DNA from: Bolinopsis microptera
Taxonomy: Eukaryota > Ctenophora > Tentaculata > Lobata > Bolinopsidae
Direction: 5' to 3'
Length of the DNA: 64,000 bases
Assembly (NCBI RefSeq): GCF_026151205.1
Contig: NC_087073.1
Coordinates: forward strand, 2,335,501-2,399,500
Shown here: in pieces, positions 42,960 to 54,900 of the stretch
Position numbering within the stretch: the first letter of the stretch is position 1
Layout: each line of letters opens with the position of its first letter
Notes under the pieces: model-generated
The model's input: the letters and a program-made list of their open reading frames with translations, nothing else
What the model was told of the DNA's origin: nothing
The model's database searches: none
Position numbers and translations under genes: made by a program

Positions 42960-44240
42960 CATATAGTTTAGTTAACTAATTATCTGATCGTGAACTGTTT
43001 GTCTCTTTAACTCAGCGTAATTACATATTTAGAATCATATACACGACGAAAATGCATCCGATATGCTTTCTTAATTAATGTTAGCATTTTATATCCAGCA
43101 GACCAAAAATAAAAAATAAATTGGGAGATGTTTCAACAATAAAAATTACAAGTGTCATTTATAAAAGGGGCCAGCGTTTTAAAAATATCACAAAATGAGC
43201 GCGCACAGAACTGCATGTTGATGTAGCAAGCGCAAACTCGAAAAACATTGCCTTGTCATATTGCTTTAAGCTATAGGTTGACGTAGGGGGTGCACCATAA
43301 AAATAAACTTGCTCGGATTTTAAAAATTTTTGTACCATTGTTTTCTAGAGACTGTGAGAAATTTCACAATACCAAATTTGTCATACCTTTTTGGAAAAAT
43401 CAGTGAGTTTCGCCTAGGTGCCATATTTGATGGTGCGCGGCTTTTGGAGCAAAATTAGCTGTAAAAGTCGCGTAATTTGACCAAATTTGACCAAATTCGT
43501 TGATTTTTGTCGTATTATTTGGATATATCTCCAGTTCCTTGAATGAGATCATTCTGAAAATTGGCGACGACCTTCCAATAGGGCTTTCACAACTGTCCGA
43601 AAAATTTGGTGGATATCGGAGTTGATATAGTGATCAAAATGGGGCAAAATACGCTGCTTTTAGCTGTAACATAATTTCTGATGGTTGGATATGCTTTAAA
43701 CTTTTCGGACACTTTCCTTGTAAGTCTATGAGTAAGCTTACCAATTTTTGTTGCAATCGGAGGTTGGGAAAGATACTTAATATATATTTGTTTGAAGAAA
43801 ATTGTGCTGGCCGAAATTAGCGCTAAAAAACCATCCCACATTCGGCACGCGCGGCTCACTGTCGGTGGCGCACTACCTAGTTGACGGATGTTACTCGTCT
43901 AAATTTCTTCCAAGAAGCGCGCGCCGCTTTCTTCTCGAAATATTATTGGCCCGACGGCAATTGTGCTACGAAGTAGCGCGCGCCAGGCCAGACCATTAAT
44001 AATGGTCAAGCTATACTAGGTAGCGAAATTAATATTATTTAATGCGCGGTGCAGTTCAATAGTGCATACTGGATCATGCAGTTTAATTGTGCATCATTGT
44101 AATGCTACAATTTGCAACACGAGTTGCACTGGAAAGGGTTGGCATTGTCATCAAAGATGTCATTTATACATATTCTATTACATATTTGATATTATTGGAA
44201 GGATAAAATTTAAGCAAGTATTTCATACCATAAAAATTAT
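42960..44240. other. Repeat-like DNA without recognised genes
   Basis: Contains short direct repeats (AATTTGACCAAATTTGACC near 43475) and CGCG-rich patches near 43850-43985 (GAAGCGCGCGCCGC, AGTAGCGCGCGCC) plus a small palindrome ACCATTAATAATGGT. No exon could be supported. Confidence 0.45.
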
Positions 44241-44857
44241 TTTACCTAGGGACCTCAGGCAATTATATTTATATTCAGGAAAACAACAATTTCAGGAAAA
44301 CAACAATTTTATTTAGTATCAGTTACAGCAAACAAAAAATATATTTTATATAATATAATATAACTAGGACGAACTTTAGTTTAGAAATCTTGGGGGACTT
44401 GGAGTAGCAAGAGATTGACTAGAAGGTATATACCTTTTACCAAAAACGTCGAAAAGAATCCTGGGTGATACAGGATCGGAGAGTACAGACCATAAAGTTT
44501 ACGCACCCACCTTTGCCTCCAGAATTCTTGGTTGGTTGAAAATGTATGCTAACTTGGTCGTTTATACTCCAAGTCCCTTTGTTAAAAGAAGTACCATTAT
44601 GTACGTCTGGAGTTAACTTCATTCAATAATAACAATATCAATATAATCAATATCAATATTTATGTTTATAATCATAAGAGATTCGGCGGAATGACAGGCT
44701 GAGAGCGGCCCAGTAAAAATCATTTTGCTTCTGAAATTTTGGCTCTAGTAATTAATATAAATGTAACATATAATTGACATTTTTGACTAATCCAGTTTAC
44801 ACTTTCATTGTTTTTAAAAAAAAATTGTTTTACTCTTTCTTTTCAGTGAGTGTGCTA

Positions 44858-45104
44858 GTTGGACGTGAAGGTGCCCCTTGCTCTGCCTGGTACCCCTATT
44901 GCCTCTTCCCCCACTGACACTCAAACAGAAAAGTGTGAGAAACCTCAACCTGTTGCAGACCAGACTTCATCCACTAGGGTTCTGGATCAGGATACACCCA
45001 CTACTCCCTCAGCTTCAGTCATTGACAATATTGACGAAATGCTTAGAGATGTCAATAAACTAATACAGAGGTACCAGAACCCTTCCACCCACGGCAATAA
45101 GTGA
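44858..45104 (+). CDS. Candidate terminal exon, unknown gene
   Basis: A pyrimidine tract and acceptor (CTTTCTTTTCAG at 44846, or GTGCTAG at 44857) precede 81 codons that end at a stop at 45104. The product is acidic, Pro/Thr/Ser-rich, then helical (VIDNIDEMLRDVNKLIQRYQ). No family recognised and no upstream exon found. Could also be the end of an old transposon ORF. Confidence 0.3.
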
Positions 45105-45542
45105 TTTGGACCTTAACCTGATCAACACTCTTAAACCCTAAAAGGTCATGGAGTGCTTGTTGGATGGTGGTCTAAACTGCTTTTCGTTGTGATGTGATTT
45201 AGTGGATTTTACATACATTATTACAAAGGGTTTTATTTTACCTCAGTTTTTAAATTTGTACCATTTTTACAGAATTTTTATAATTATAATTATTTTTATA
45301 TAGGGTCATTGCTATATTATGTGTATATATATAAACTAATTCATTCAGAAAATCAGGACTCAGAAGAAGATAAAAATGTCAAAGTAAAGTAAAGTAAAGT
45401 AAAATTTATGACATCACATCATCACACATGTCTACAAACTATCATCGCACTGTGTGAAAAAATATATAATAAATATTTCCCCACCAACATTAATTAATTA
45501 TCAAATACAATATTTAAAAACAATTTCATCAAAAACATTATC
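45105..45542. other. No gene seen; (AAAGT)n
   Basis: AT-rich DNA with a short (AAAGT)n run at about 45382-45403. Confidence 0.5.
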
Positions 45543-46106
45543 CTATTTTAAAAACTTCCCAGTGGAATAAAGATTTATAAAACGCTTCTTTGCCACATAA
45601 GGATGGAACCAAAGATAATTGTTATGTTTCTCTTTATTACTGACATAACTGGCTCCCTCAATTCTTACTAAAACTTCATTAGAAACATTCCACATTCCAC
45701 ATGTCAGCAGTCTCCTTAGTTTCTTCTCGAATAGATCTGCTCCCCTCGACACCAATCTGTTAACCCATGCACAGAACCTACGCTCCGAGGTAGACTTAAT
45801 CAAGATTAACATTTGCAGTATCTTGAAACTTTCAGCAACCATCCTATGGCCAGCGTTATCGAGGACGATAGGGATAAATGGAGAGAAGCGTTGACACGAA
45901 ACTCGTCCAGATGTCATCTGGATCGACCTAGGCAGGGTAGGCAGGAAACTTGAAGTAAATAAGTTTGCAATCATTACTCCACCCATGATCAAGAGCTGTT
46001 CATCTCTGAACAAGCTCACCCTAGCAGAAGGTCTCCTATCCCTGCTAGGTCTTGCTGAAAGTGTTTGCGCTGTGGTGAGTGGACAGAGAGTTGACAACGA
46101 AGTCAA
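45543..46106 (-). CDS. Uncharacterised open frame, probable fragment
   Basis: 187 codons open without an initial ATG; the first Met is internal (LLIMGGVMIANLF). The C-terminal two thirds look protein-like (ERRFCAWVNRLVSRGADLFE; GMWNVSNEVLVRIEG) with Trp and Cys well placed, ending FINLYSTGKFLK and a stop. No family recognised. No acceptor is evident at the upstream end, where a stop precedes the frame. In this setting it may be a piece of an old element. Confidence 0.35.
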   Translation of the reverse strand: MTSLSTLCPLTTAQTLSARPSRDRRPSARVSLFRDEQLLIMGGVMIANLFTSSFLPTLPRSIQMTSGRVSCQRFSPFIPIVLDNAGHRMVAESFKILQMLILIKSTSERRFCAWVNRLVSRGADLFEKKLRRLLTCGMWNVSNEVLVRIEGASYVSNKEKHNNYLWFHPYVAKKRFINLYSTGKFLK

Positions 46107-46149
46107 GTCCCCTTCCTACTTGTCAGCTCCCTGCAGCATGAGCATGCCA

Positions 46150-46345
46150 ATCAGTGGCGTAACGTTGCCAGTTGGCGCCCCCCGCTGAAAAAGCGCCCCC
46201 CTGCTGGCGCCCCCTCCCCTTTTGGTGCCCCTCCCTAAAATTGAACAAATTGGGTGATTTTAGAGGATACGCCGGTTAAATCACAAAAAAGTGTGTATCT
46301 AGAGCAAAACGCACAGTAAGACGGCGCCCCCCCCCCCCCCCCGCC
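46150..46345. repeat. Repeat with GGCGCCCC modules and poly-C
   Basis: Starts CAGTGGCGTAACGTTGCC, a sequence style seen at the ends of hAT-like elements, then GGCGCCCC occurs four or five times, followed by about 16 C at 46329. No matching inverted end was found. 46350-46900 has nothing else but an AATAAA at 46880. Confidence 0.4.
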
Positions 46346-46925
46346 CAGCATCACTGCAACAGCATTACCAGCCATCTTAAAACCAACTTATTATGTACTA
46401 AATGGAATCAAGAATATTATTGACTATATTTGATAACGATGAATTGTAAATTTCGATTAATTTATATTTTTTCGGTCTCCAATTATTGAACTGCGGAAGC
46501 TGGTTGCCTCAACAATGTTGACTATGCATGGTATGACTGAATTGTAAACACGTGATAATTGAACGAAAAATAAATGATGAACATGATTCAAAAACTGTAA
46601 ACCACCAAATGAATTATCGCTCAAATTTAAATAAGTATTTAAACAAAAACCATCATGTGCCGTTAAGCAGCAGGGCGCGGCTCATCTGGGCCACAGCAAT
46701 TCGGCGAAAATGGGTTCGAAAAAGCCACTATTGGCACTCGAGTCCTTGATCTTTCCGATGGTTCACTGGGGCTTTTGAGCTGCCGTCCTTCAGCTTCTGT
46801 AAACTGAAATTACTACCAATCCAAGTTGAGGCTATCAGCCGACGCGCGGCTTTTATGGTTATATATGATATGTTTAATCTGTAATAAAGATCAAAACACA
46901 AAATTTGTTTCTCTCTCTCTCTCTA

Positions 46926-47913
46926 GAAAGGAAACCACTCTCATTTCACAACTCCCATCTAATGACTTCATATCAAGATCAACAAAAATTTGGAGCTCAA
47001 TTGCACCTAAACTTAAGCTTTTTGACTACTCCTACAAGATTAGCCTTGCTAAAAGTCGCCTGAAAAAGGCACTTCTAAAGCTGCAACATGCTTATAATGA
47101 TTCAACATGGACTTCAAGCGATTATGACATAATGCAGCTGTCATTTGAAAACAATCCTCTTCAACAAATTTAATCCAGTGTTCTCGGCCCACAGGTTCCT
47201 CCTATTAAAAATTTTTGATTTTGGTAAATGTGTGCTGACTCCACCACCTATGTATTTAACCTAATATTTAGTGTATTACAGGTAGACATTGACTTAGGTA
47301 GGTATGTTTCTCTTAAGGTAGATATTAAGAATTTGGTAAATTTCTTAATTGTATGACTATTTCCATTTTTGAGACGTTTTAATTATTGAGACGTTTTAAA
47401 TATTTGATTTAAGAGTTTTTTTTTTATAGGACTGGTTCACAGTGTGAACAGATTCCAGATTTATATATTTTTTAAGTGATATTTAATAAATGATTAAAAG
47501 AACCAATTTTAAAGTTGCCATAGTAAAGCCTTTAGGTCCAAAAATATACCCATTATGCTCACTTAAAAACAACTCTAAATCAGTAGGCTGTCACTCTATT
47601 AATGCACCACACCGCTTCCTCCACTGCACTAAAAGTTATACAATAAATTCTACAATCCTAATTTTGTATCGTGATGGAGACCGGTGTCCATACAAAATAT
47701 TTACTAGGTTGCCGTTTGGTGTGAGCAATAGCGAACAGCACGCACACTCCTTTGCCCCGTCAACCTATATCTAATATATTTAAAGAGTGACAACCATACT
47801 ACACATTGAATTAGGATTCCTTTAAATATCAAATTGATTTATTGTAAACTTGTTTACTCTGTAATAAATGGCATAAAATTGAATTTTTGTTTAACTGAAT
47901 TTTTGTTTAACTG
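46926..47913 (+). mobile_element. LINE B copy, 5'-truncated
   Basis: Encodes the last 82 residues of ORF2 (RKETTLISQLPSNDFISRST...), a few substitutions from LINE B, then the whole 3' UTR and the duplicated TTTTTGTTTAACTG tail. The 5' joint follows a (CT)n stretch. It ends at the start of LINE C sequence. Confidence 0.9.
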
Positions 47914-47984
47914 ATGGTAGCTCTATACACGATTCTCTAGAAGCCATCCAAAAGTCCATCAAGAACCTCAAAGACAACGATAGC

Positions 47985-48806
47985 TGTTGGAACCCTGTTC
48001 TTGGGTTAATTAAATAACAAATAATACACAATTATTATAAATACAAATTAGATGAATAAAGAGGTTATACAAATAAATGGTGTGTCAAATGTAACCTTGT
48101 TACTTTATATACTCACTCTCAAATAGTGAATGAGTGATTAAAAGGTGATTAGTGTGACTCAGCTACTCACACTGCTCTAACTAATACACATTTCAATACT
48201 AAACTAAATAATGTCTTTTTACTATTAGATTAAACTACTATTAAATTAAAACTACTACTCCTGATGATGATGTTCTTCTTACTATATGAAGGACTTCTGA
48301 ATGATGAGGACTTCAACTAAACTGGAACTGATAACTATAAAACAAAACCCTGGGGGAAAACTACCGTGAGTAAAGTGAAAGGTAAACCACGTGAAACTAT
48401 AGTGAAAGTGAAAGAGGAAGCAGGAACTCCTAGACTAAACTACTAAACTATAACTATAAACTACTTACCACTCTTTCCACGTCACAGAACACAGATAGTA
48501 TCTGTCTGTGGGATCACTAAAATACTAGACACTCCTCTCTCTTCTGCTGCGCTAGAGTCTGGAGTCAACAATGTCACTCCTCTCCCTTCTGCTTCGCTAG
48601 AGTCTGGAGTCAACTTAAACACTGGACACTCCTCTCTCTTCTGTTACACAACTAGAGTCTGGAGTCGAACCTTGTCTGCCTTCTGGAGTCCCTTTACCCC
48701 AACACTGTATATACAATCACTGGAACTAAACCTTTGCTAAAGTGAGATACAGGGTTAGTAATATGAAGTACAAAAACAAGCTACAAATAGAATTAAGATT
48801 CTAACA
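47985..48806. mobile_element. Solo LTR (822 bp)
   Basis: Starts TGTTGGAACCC, ends TTCTAACA (TG...CA with imperfect inverted ends), flanked by ATAGC on both sides (47980 and 48807), the usual 5-bp duplication. Contains three copies of a module ending CTAGAGTCTGGAGTC (48530-48670). No internal coding region. Inserted into LINE C coiled-coil sequence. Confidence 0.85.
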
Positions 48807-48915
48807 ATAGCCATCTCAAAACTCTTGACTCCATCAACAACAAGCTTGCTGAGCTCAAACTTGACATAAACTGTTTTAAAAACCCCTGATCTGCCCATGC
48901 CTCCTTTCCATTTAA

Positions 48916-50427
48916 GGCCAGAGGGGGGGGTAAGGGGTCAAAAAATTCTACCAAAATATTATTTTCTAAATCGATTTAATTTTTAATGACAAAAACATCA
49001 CCGCTATTCACATATTTGTAGCTGATTAACTTTATTTTATAATTGAGGTTAACCGATTTTTACAAAATTGACTATACAATATTGAGGTTAATAAAATTGA
49101 GGTTAATATTTTATTACACGCCATAATTTTTTGTTATTTCGGTCAGCAAATGTAAACTCTAAATTTTAGGTTCATAATTATCAGAAAAATTAATATCCAA
49201 ACGTGATTAAATGAGGTTAACCTCGTCTTTTAGATATAGCGAGAATAGATCAAATGATAGAGTTATTATTTTCATCGTAAGTTTACGGTATACACATTTC
49301 TAAATAGATGACATGTTGATTGACTTTCTTTTATCTTGGGAAAATGAAAAAAATGAGGTTAACCATCACATTTTGGTACCGTAGGGAATATACATACGAT
49401 TCTTACTTATGTTATGTACCACAATATCGAAGTGAGGTATCTATTGGTATCACGATGCCTACAACTATAATCACGTGACAAAGGTGATTTGAACTGACCA
49501 TATTTTAGTAGAAGATTTTACCCGTAAATGGCTAAAAAATGAGGTTAACCTCTCATTTTTTGAATATCTGACCAGTCAATTACATGTTAACCTCAAAAAC
49601 TTAATCGTTGTACTGTGCAAATGTTTTACTACATACATAATAACATATTGATAAACCAATCCCAGTGTTATATGGTCTAAAGCGAGGTTAACAACCAAAT
49701 TTTAAGCAGTTAGTGTTTACAGGAAGTCTTGGTTAACCTCATTTTATACAATACAAGGACATTAACTACTGAAAGTGGCTAAAATCATTTAGGGGACGGC
49801 CAGGTCTGATCAATCAAACGTTATTAAGTGTATAAAAAGTCCTAACTAACGAACTGTGATAAATTCCAGTGAATACTCAAAATTTTGAAAACACTAAAAT
49901 CCATTTATCTCAAAACACACTTTTGTGGTTTTCAATTCCTTAGTTGAGAAAACCAGCCACCCCCTGATATTGAGATTTGGTACAGTGGTTCCTTGGACAA
50001 CTATCTAGATATCTGGTGCAGCGATTTTTTTTATTTGACTCAGTTCTCGAATTATGAGGTTAACCAATTAAAATTTTCGAATTTTTGACCTGGTTAACCT
50101 CATAATTTGAGAACAGAGTAAAAAAAAAAAAAATGCTGCACCAGATGTGAGGATAATTGTCCAAGGAACCACTGTACCAAACCTCAAGATCAGGGATTGG
50201 CCGGTTTTCTCAACTAAGGAATCGAAAGGTCAAAAAAGTTACAGCCGTTTAAAGTTCCAGTTTAACATGTAATTGCAGGTAAACCTCAAAATTGAGCGCG
50301 CGATATCTCAGAAGCGCAAGGTCAGATTTTGATCCGGTTTTTTTCTTTTTGTTCGTCTCCAGTAGCTATTATCAAATATGCAAAAACTACAAAAGTGCCA
50401 TTTACCCCCCCCCCCCCCCTCTGGCCA
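48916..50427. mobile_element. 1.5-kb element with TAA duplication and GAGGTTAACCTC motif array
   Basis: Inverted ends GGCCAGAGGGGGGG / CCCCCCCTCTGGCC, with TAA on both sides, as in PIF/Harbinger elements. It interrupts LINE C between FHL and RSPAPCETD. Inside, GAGGTTAACCTC or half of it occurs about 12 times (for example 49044, 49213, 49355, 49541, 50054), and 49940-50050 pairs with 50110-50225 as an imperfect inverted repeat. No transposase seen. Confidence 0.75.
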
Positions 50428-50430
50428 TAA

Positions 50431-51681
50431 GGTCACCTGCTCCATGTGAAACAGACCAAGAACAGCTTCTCCTAGATGCACAGAAGCATGCAAGTGTAGA
50501 CGACCCTAAGTCCAAGCACATTCTGTCGTATGTCCCAGAATTTGTAGATGAAAAATTGAACTCTGAGCTTTTAGTTTTCTTAGACCAACAGAAGGAAGCC
50601 TTTGATAGTAACTCCGAAAATGGGCATGGGGTTCTGAGCTTTGGCGAACCTTATCAATACTCCGGGGCTAAAGCTGAAAAACCGAAATCGACTGACGATC
50701 CTGAGGTTCTTAATGAGCTTGTCTCCAAGATAAAGGAAGAATGTCCCAGTTCAACAATCAATCAGTGCTTGATAAATCGGTACACCGATGGGAACAGCTT
50801 TCTTCCTAAGCACTCTGATAAGAGCAATCACTGGTCCATGATAGTTCCATATTTACAGTATCCTTAGGTGGTGATTGCTCTGTCAAATTCACAAAAAAGG
50901 CTCAGCTTGAAGGAGAGGTCGTAGAGGCAATACAGGGACGCGGACGTAGTCTCTATGTCATGAGCAAACAGTCCCAGTTTCTTTGGAACCACCGAATTGA
51001 CAAGAGCACAGAAACGAGGGACTTAAGATACAGTATTACCTTCCGCTACGTAAGCAGGAGCACTAATGCGACACTGATAATTGGTGACTCCAATACCCGG
51101 TACCTCAGATTTGGGTCTGGAAAAGGAATGTATTTGGACACCGCTTGCCTGGAAGAAGAATAGAATGCTTCACCATAAATAAGCTAGATCCTACCCTCTG
51201 TGTAGGTTATAAAAACATTATAGTTCATTGTGGAGTAAACAACATCAAGAAAGATGGGGGGAATCTTAAATATTGGGTAAATGAGCTGAACAAAAAGCTC
51301 AAGACTATAAGTGAATTGTGCCCTTACGCTAAAATAATTGTTTCACCTATACTGCCAACTAGGTCCTCCTTGCTAAACGAAAGGGCTATGGAGTATAACA
51401 GGTTTTTATTTGGATACTGTGAAACCAATTCTAGAATAGGAACATTAGATTTTAATAGCTTTGTTGACGAAGATGGTCTGCTGAATCAGCAATGTTGTAG
51501 ATATAAGAAGCCGGATGACCCAATTCACCTTGGATCAAACGGTATATTTAAACTCTCCTGGGCTATTGCTCACAAGATATTTGGTAGCCTTGTTGACGGG
51601 AAATCATTCAGTGATGTTGTTAATGCCAAAGCCAAAGGCAGATTTTCCCCACGACCACGTAGATCTATATTTCAGTCATGA
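50431..51681 (+). pseudogene. LINE C ORF1 remnant: AlkB dioxygenase and SGNH hydrolase
   Basis: Three frames cover one domain string: 50431-50866 (AlkB N part: ILSYVPEFVDEKLNSELL, CLINRYTDG with N-x-Y, KHSDK with HxD), about 50845-51163 (FTVSLGGDCSVKF; LYVMSKQSQFLWNH with distal His; RYSITFR with RxxxxxR; IIGDSNTRY), and 51145-51681 (PGRRIECFTINKLDP, CGVNNIK, DPIHLGS). So the same AlkB plus SGNH order as LINE B, with catalytic residues kept, but two frameshifts (near 50855 and 51140) and Asn in place of the SGNH GxND Asp. Basic C terminus (GRFSPRPRRS). Confidence 0.8.
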
Positions 51682-51989
51682 TAGTTAGATTGACTAGCAG
51701 GAACCCGTCTAACCCTAAAATGGTGTCAAGACTCAAGAGACTAAAACAATTATTACCTATTTAATTCGCGTTTTTGACACCACTTGGGGTACCAAATTTT
51801 GGGCTCTAAAACTTCTATTTTTTGACCTATTTTTTATTTTTTCATGCTGATTTGGAGGCCATTAAAGCATTTGACCCAGTCAAAAAAGTTTCAGTTGTAT
51901 ACCTTTTACGGCTTTTGCAGAAATTCGCGTTAAAGTTGATGCCGTGGTGTCAGTAAAATGGCACAGATAAATATATATATATTTCATGG

Positions 51990-53375
51990 CTGGACTTCTA
52001 CACAATAAAAGAAAGCGGTTGTGATTAGATCTTCGAAAGTCTTTGCATCGTTTATTTACATCAATTCTGAGAAATTATATCATTAAAGTAACTACAACAA
52101 ATACGAATCATATACAATTGAGAATAAATACAAACTAAAAGCAGTGGGAAAATCTGATGAACTGAAATTTAAAAAAGAAACTGAAAGCCGTTAAAAATGT
52201 ACTCTTATCTTATCTCTTATCTAAATACTGATAACTGATTCTCGGAAAATCACTTAAAATCACAACAAAAACCTGTAAAATTTATACTTAAGTAAAAAAT
52301 GTAATATGCACGTCTCTGGAATAATGGTATAACTAAATAAAATCTACAAAATATACTAAAACTAAAACTAAGCTCCGGCAGATTTAAAAAGTAGATGGTT
52401 ACTATCAAGGGTGTTCATACCCCCAAACCGTTCAAGGGTTTTCAATTGGGTCTGGTAGAACCCCTCTCTAGCTTCCATAGCCTTTTCTTTGTCTGCTTTA
52501 CTAATATTAGGCTCAAATACTAAAGCGTCTACTATAATGACAGAAAGGTGCTTACTAAGTGAGGAATTATAGCAGGCTATGGTACTAAAATCTAAATCAT
52601 GATCAATATCTAAAAAATGGTTAACTAATTTACAACTTCTTATACCTTTCTTTATGTGACTCTTATGGTTAGAGAATCTCTTAGGGAGATTTGAGGTAGT
52701 ATAACCGACATACGACTGTTTACAAGTCTTACACTCCATTAAATAAATGAGGTTATAACTCTGACAAGATATATACTTAGTTATAGGGAAAACTTGTTTA
52801 GAATGGTGACTACTAAAATTGGAACAGGGGGACAGGAAATTTTGCTTACAAACATAACATTTACCACAAGCATGGCACCCTGGGTCGACAGCCCCGGGAA
52901 CCGCCCTTAGACTTTCGGAGTCTGGTTCCTGGATCTGGCTTGCAGTTGTTTCTCTCTCATTATCACAGTTTAAAGTTCCACTGGCACGGTACTTATTGTG
53001 TACAAGCATGCCACCGATAGTTTGATTCTTTCGATGACTCACGAATACACTGTCCGCACGTACCAGCTTCTTCAGGGCCGGATCAAGGTTGAGAAGGTGC
53101 TTATACTTATGGATAATGCCCCCCATGTTGGGAAGTGCTGGATTTTGATCCATCACCATGGGTATTAAACAGGCAGTCGACTCATCCTTGTCTTTAAGGG
53201 TATACAAGTTTTTCCTATTAGCTATATCACTAAATTTGTTAAAGGCATCTTCTATAATACTGGAATGATAACCTCGGGCTAGAAGGTAACGTGTATAGAC
53301 CTCTCTCTGCTCCAAGAAGTTAGTGTCTTCACTGTTGTTCATATATACATATATATATCGTCTCGCTTTATATAT
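51990..53375 (-). mobile_element. Penelope-like element, 5'-truncated
   Basis: Carries only the C-terminal endonuclease part of a Penelope-like retroelement and about 370 bp downstream. It separates the LINE C ORF2 start from its PHD finger (KICEICCCCIKP resumes at about 53378). Ends are approximate. The 51700-51990 stretch has an internal inverted motif TGGTGTCAA/TTGACACCA. Confidence 0.7.
52368..53342 (-). CDS. GIY-YIG endonuclease, C-terminal part of a Penelope-like protein
   Basis: From the ATG at 53342, about 324 residues. N part: YLLARGYHSSIIEDAF and VSHRKNQTIGGML, typical of the region between RT and endonuclease in Penelope-like elements. Then a CxxC-rich linker (CHACGKCYVCKQNFLSPC) and the GIY-YIG nuclease: NLIYLMECKTCKQSYVGYTT, KRFSNHKSHI (Arg and His), REGFYQTQLKTL (metal-binding Glu) and GGMN (Asn). 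In a whole element this nuclease opens the target for reverse transcription. RT is missing (5' truncation), so the frame is a relic even though it is uninterrupted. Confidence 0.8.
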   Translation of the reverse strand: MNNSEDTNFLEQREVYTRYLLARGYHSSIIEDAFNKFSDIANRKNLYTLKDKDESTACLIPMVMDQNPALPNMGGIIHKYKHLLNLDPALKKLVRADSVFVSHRKNQTIGGMLVHNKYRASGTLNCDNERETTASQIQEPDSESLRAVPGAVDPGCHACGKCYVCKQNFLSPCSNFSSHHSKQVFPITKYISCQSYNLIYLMECKTCKQSYVGYTTSNLPKRFSNHKSHIKKGIRSCKLVNHFLDIDHDLDFSTIACYNSSLSKHLSVIIVDALVFEPNISKADKEKAMEAREGFYQTQLKTLERFGGMNTLDSNHLLFKSAGA

Positions 53376-54000
53376 AGTAAGATATGTGAAATTTGCTGCT
53401 GCTGCATTAAACCTGTACGAGCTGGACACCCTTTCATAATTTGTCAGATGTGTGACAAAATAATGCACAAAAAATGCAAAACTATTGACAACATAGTTAA
53501 ATTTCGAGATGAAATATACTGCAAAGTCTGCATTGAAGCCAACGATATTATTCGATACAACCCTTTCTACCAAGCTCCCCACTTTGCTAACAACGGCCTT
53601 ATTGATGATGAGCCAGTTAATTAAATTATATTGAATCTATCTACAACAGCTCAAAAATTCTTGAAAACTACAAAACATTCTCCATAACAGAGTTGAATGC
53701 CACCATCTTGCCTGGAAATTCAGTCGAATATATGTCCACTTTATTCGTCAACATTGATGGGAATGCATCAGACTTTGACAACTTTGCAGTTGAGCAGTCA
53801 AGTATAAACCACAAGTTTTCTGTTATTGGTCTTGCAGAAACAAACACTGATGCTGACAATGGAACACTATATCAGCTTAGTGGATACTCCTCGTGTTACC
53901 AATCCCGTTATTTCTGTCAAGACAAAAACCAGTTTAAGGCTAAAGGATCAGGAGTTTGTCTTTACCTGAACAACTCTCTAAAACTTGTAGTTAATAATTT
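53375..54000 (+). pseudogene. LINE C ORF2 start: PHD finger and partial endonuclease
   Basis: PHD: CQMCDKIMHKKC and IYCKVCIEAND, followed by RYNPFY as in LINE B ORF2 (RYNPFS). After a frame break near 53620 the endonuclease domain begins (LFVNIDGNASDFDNF, FSVIGLAETNTDADN, KAKGSGVCLYLNN), matching LINE B. Homology stops at about 54000, before the catalytic GDFN region. Confidence 0.75.
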
Positions 54001-54168
54001 ATTAATTTTGGCGGTAAGATATTTATATTTTTCCATATAGTGATTTGATACTTTGTACCAGACATGTGTTATGATGTTATGTCATAATTTTTACTTACTT
54101 ACTTACTTACCATATATATTGCTCTTCAAGCAAAAACACCATGTAATCAGCTCAAAAGAGAAATGCTC

Positions 54169-54238
54169 AAGTAAAGAATGGACTCAAGTAAAGAATGGAC
54201 TCAAGTAAAGAATGGACTCAAGTAAAGAATGGACTCGG
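54169..54238. repeat. 17-bp tandem repeat
   Basis: Four copies of CAAGTAAAGAATGGACT. A short (ACTT)n lies upstream at 54091-54112. 54240-54770 shows no gene. Confidence 0.9.
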
Positions 54239-54771
54239 CTCCAATATCTATGAGCAGTTTCAGGGTAAAACTTAAAAATTAACAATTGATATTTGATATA
54301 GTTGCGGAGAGAGAAACAAAAGAACTTAGTGTAATTGTTCAACAAATTGATGCGAAATACATGAAGGATAAAACAGGTATTGTGATCAAGTTGGAAAATA
54401 CTGCAGCGAAGCAAGGGGAAAGACGCAAGATTTTCTTAAATCTCATTTGATGGATTTGATTTGTGTTGTAGGAGAAAAAGTTGTGGTCTTACGATTGCCT
54501 CGATCTTTCGGTTTCAGCTTAACCCCCTAGGCCCTAGGTCATGAGTAGAACCAAAGGATCAAAATATATGTTGCTTGTTGCTCGTATCAACTATAAAACG
54601 TCAATTTTGAGGGATAATGTCAATTAAGTGTTTATAGGTTCTGAAACCTAGTTAAATCGATTTCTCGTGCAATTTTAGGTCAGGAACAGTCATCAAAATG
54701 AGTTAATAACAAGGTCGATTTCTCGGTTATTTTGAAGCTTTCATTCAGAAAATAATTTGGGACCTTCAAAG

Positions 54772-54900
54772 GGGGGTAACAAGAAGGAGTTACAAGCGTT
54801 ACAAGCGTTCCATAATACAAAATGTGCATCACCTCTTTCTTCTGCTGAACAGAACCTCACTATTAAAGTAAACAAATGTACCTCACCTCCCCAGGATACA
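54772..54900 (+). repeat. Direct repeat, copy 1 of about 125 bp
   Basis: GAAGGAGTTACAAGCGTTAC ... ACCTCACCTCCCCA, almost identical to 55305-55430. The 400 bp between the copies holds no exon that I can support. A 10-bp GATACAAGGA tandem follows copy 1. Confidence 0.85.

Larger units (their letters stand above)
47914..54005 (+). mobile_element. LINE C, decayed relative of LINE B, three insertions inside
   Basis: Segments in order: coiled-coil part of ORF1 (47917-47984 and 48807-48895), AlkB and SGNH (50431-51681), start of ORF2 (51690-51760), PHD (53375-53600) and the beginning of the endonuclease domain (53690-53990). A solo LTR, a TAA-flanked element and a Penelope-like element interrupt it. 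Removing each restores continuous homology to LINE B at the joints. The RT is missing. Confidence 0.8.

Noticed and set aside
52368-53342. Stand-alone host GIY-YIG nuclease gene
   Set aside because: The preceding segment matches the RT-to-endonuclease region of Penelope-like elements, and it sits as an insertion inside LINE C.
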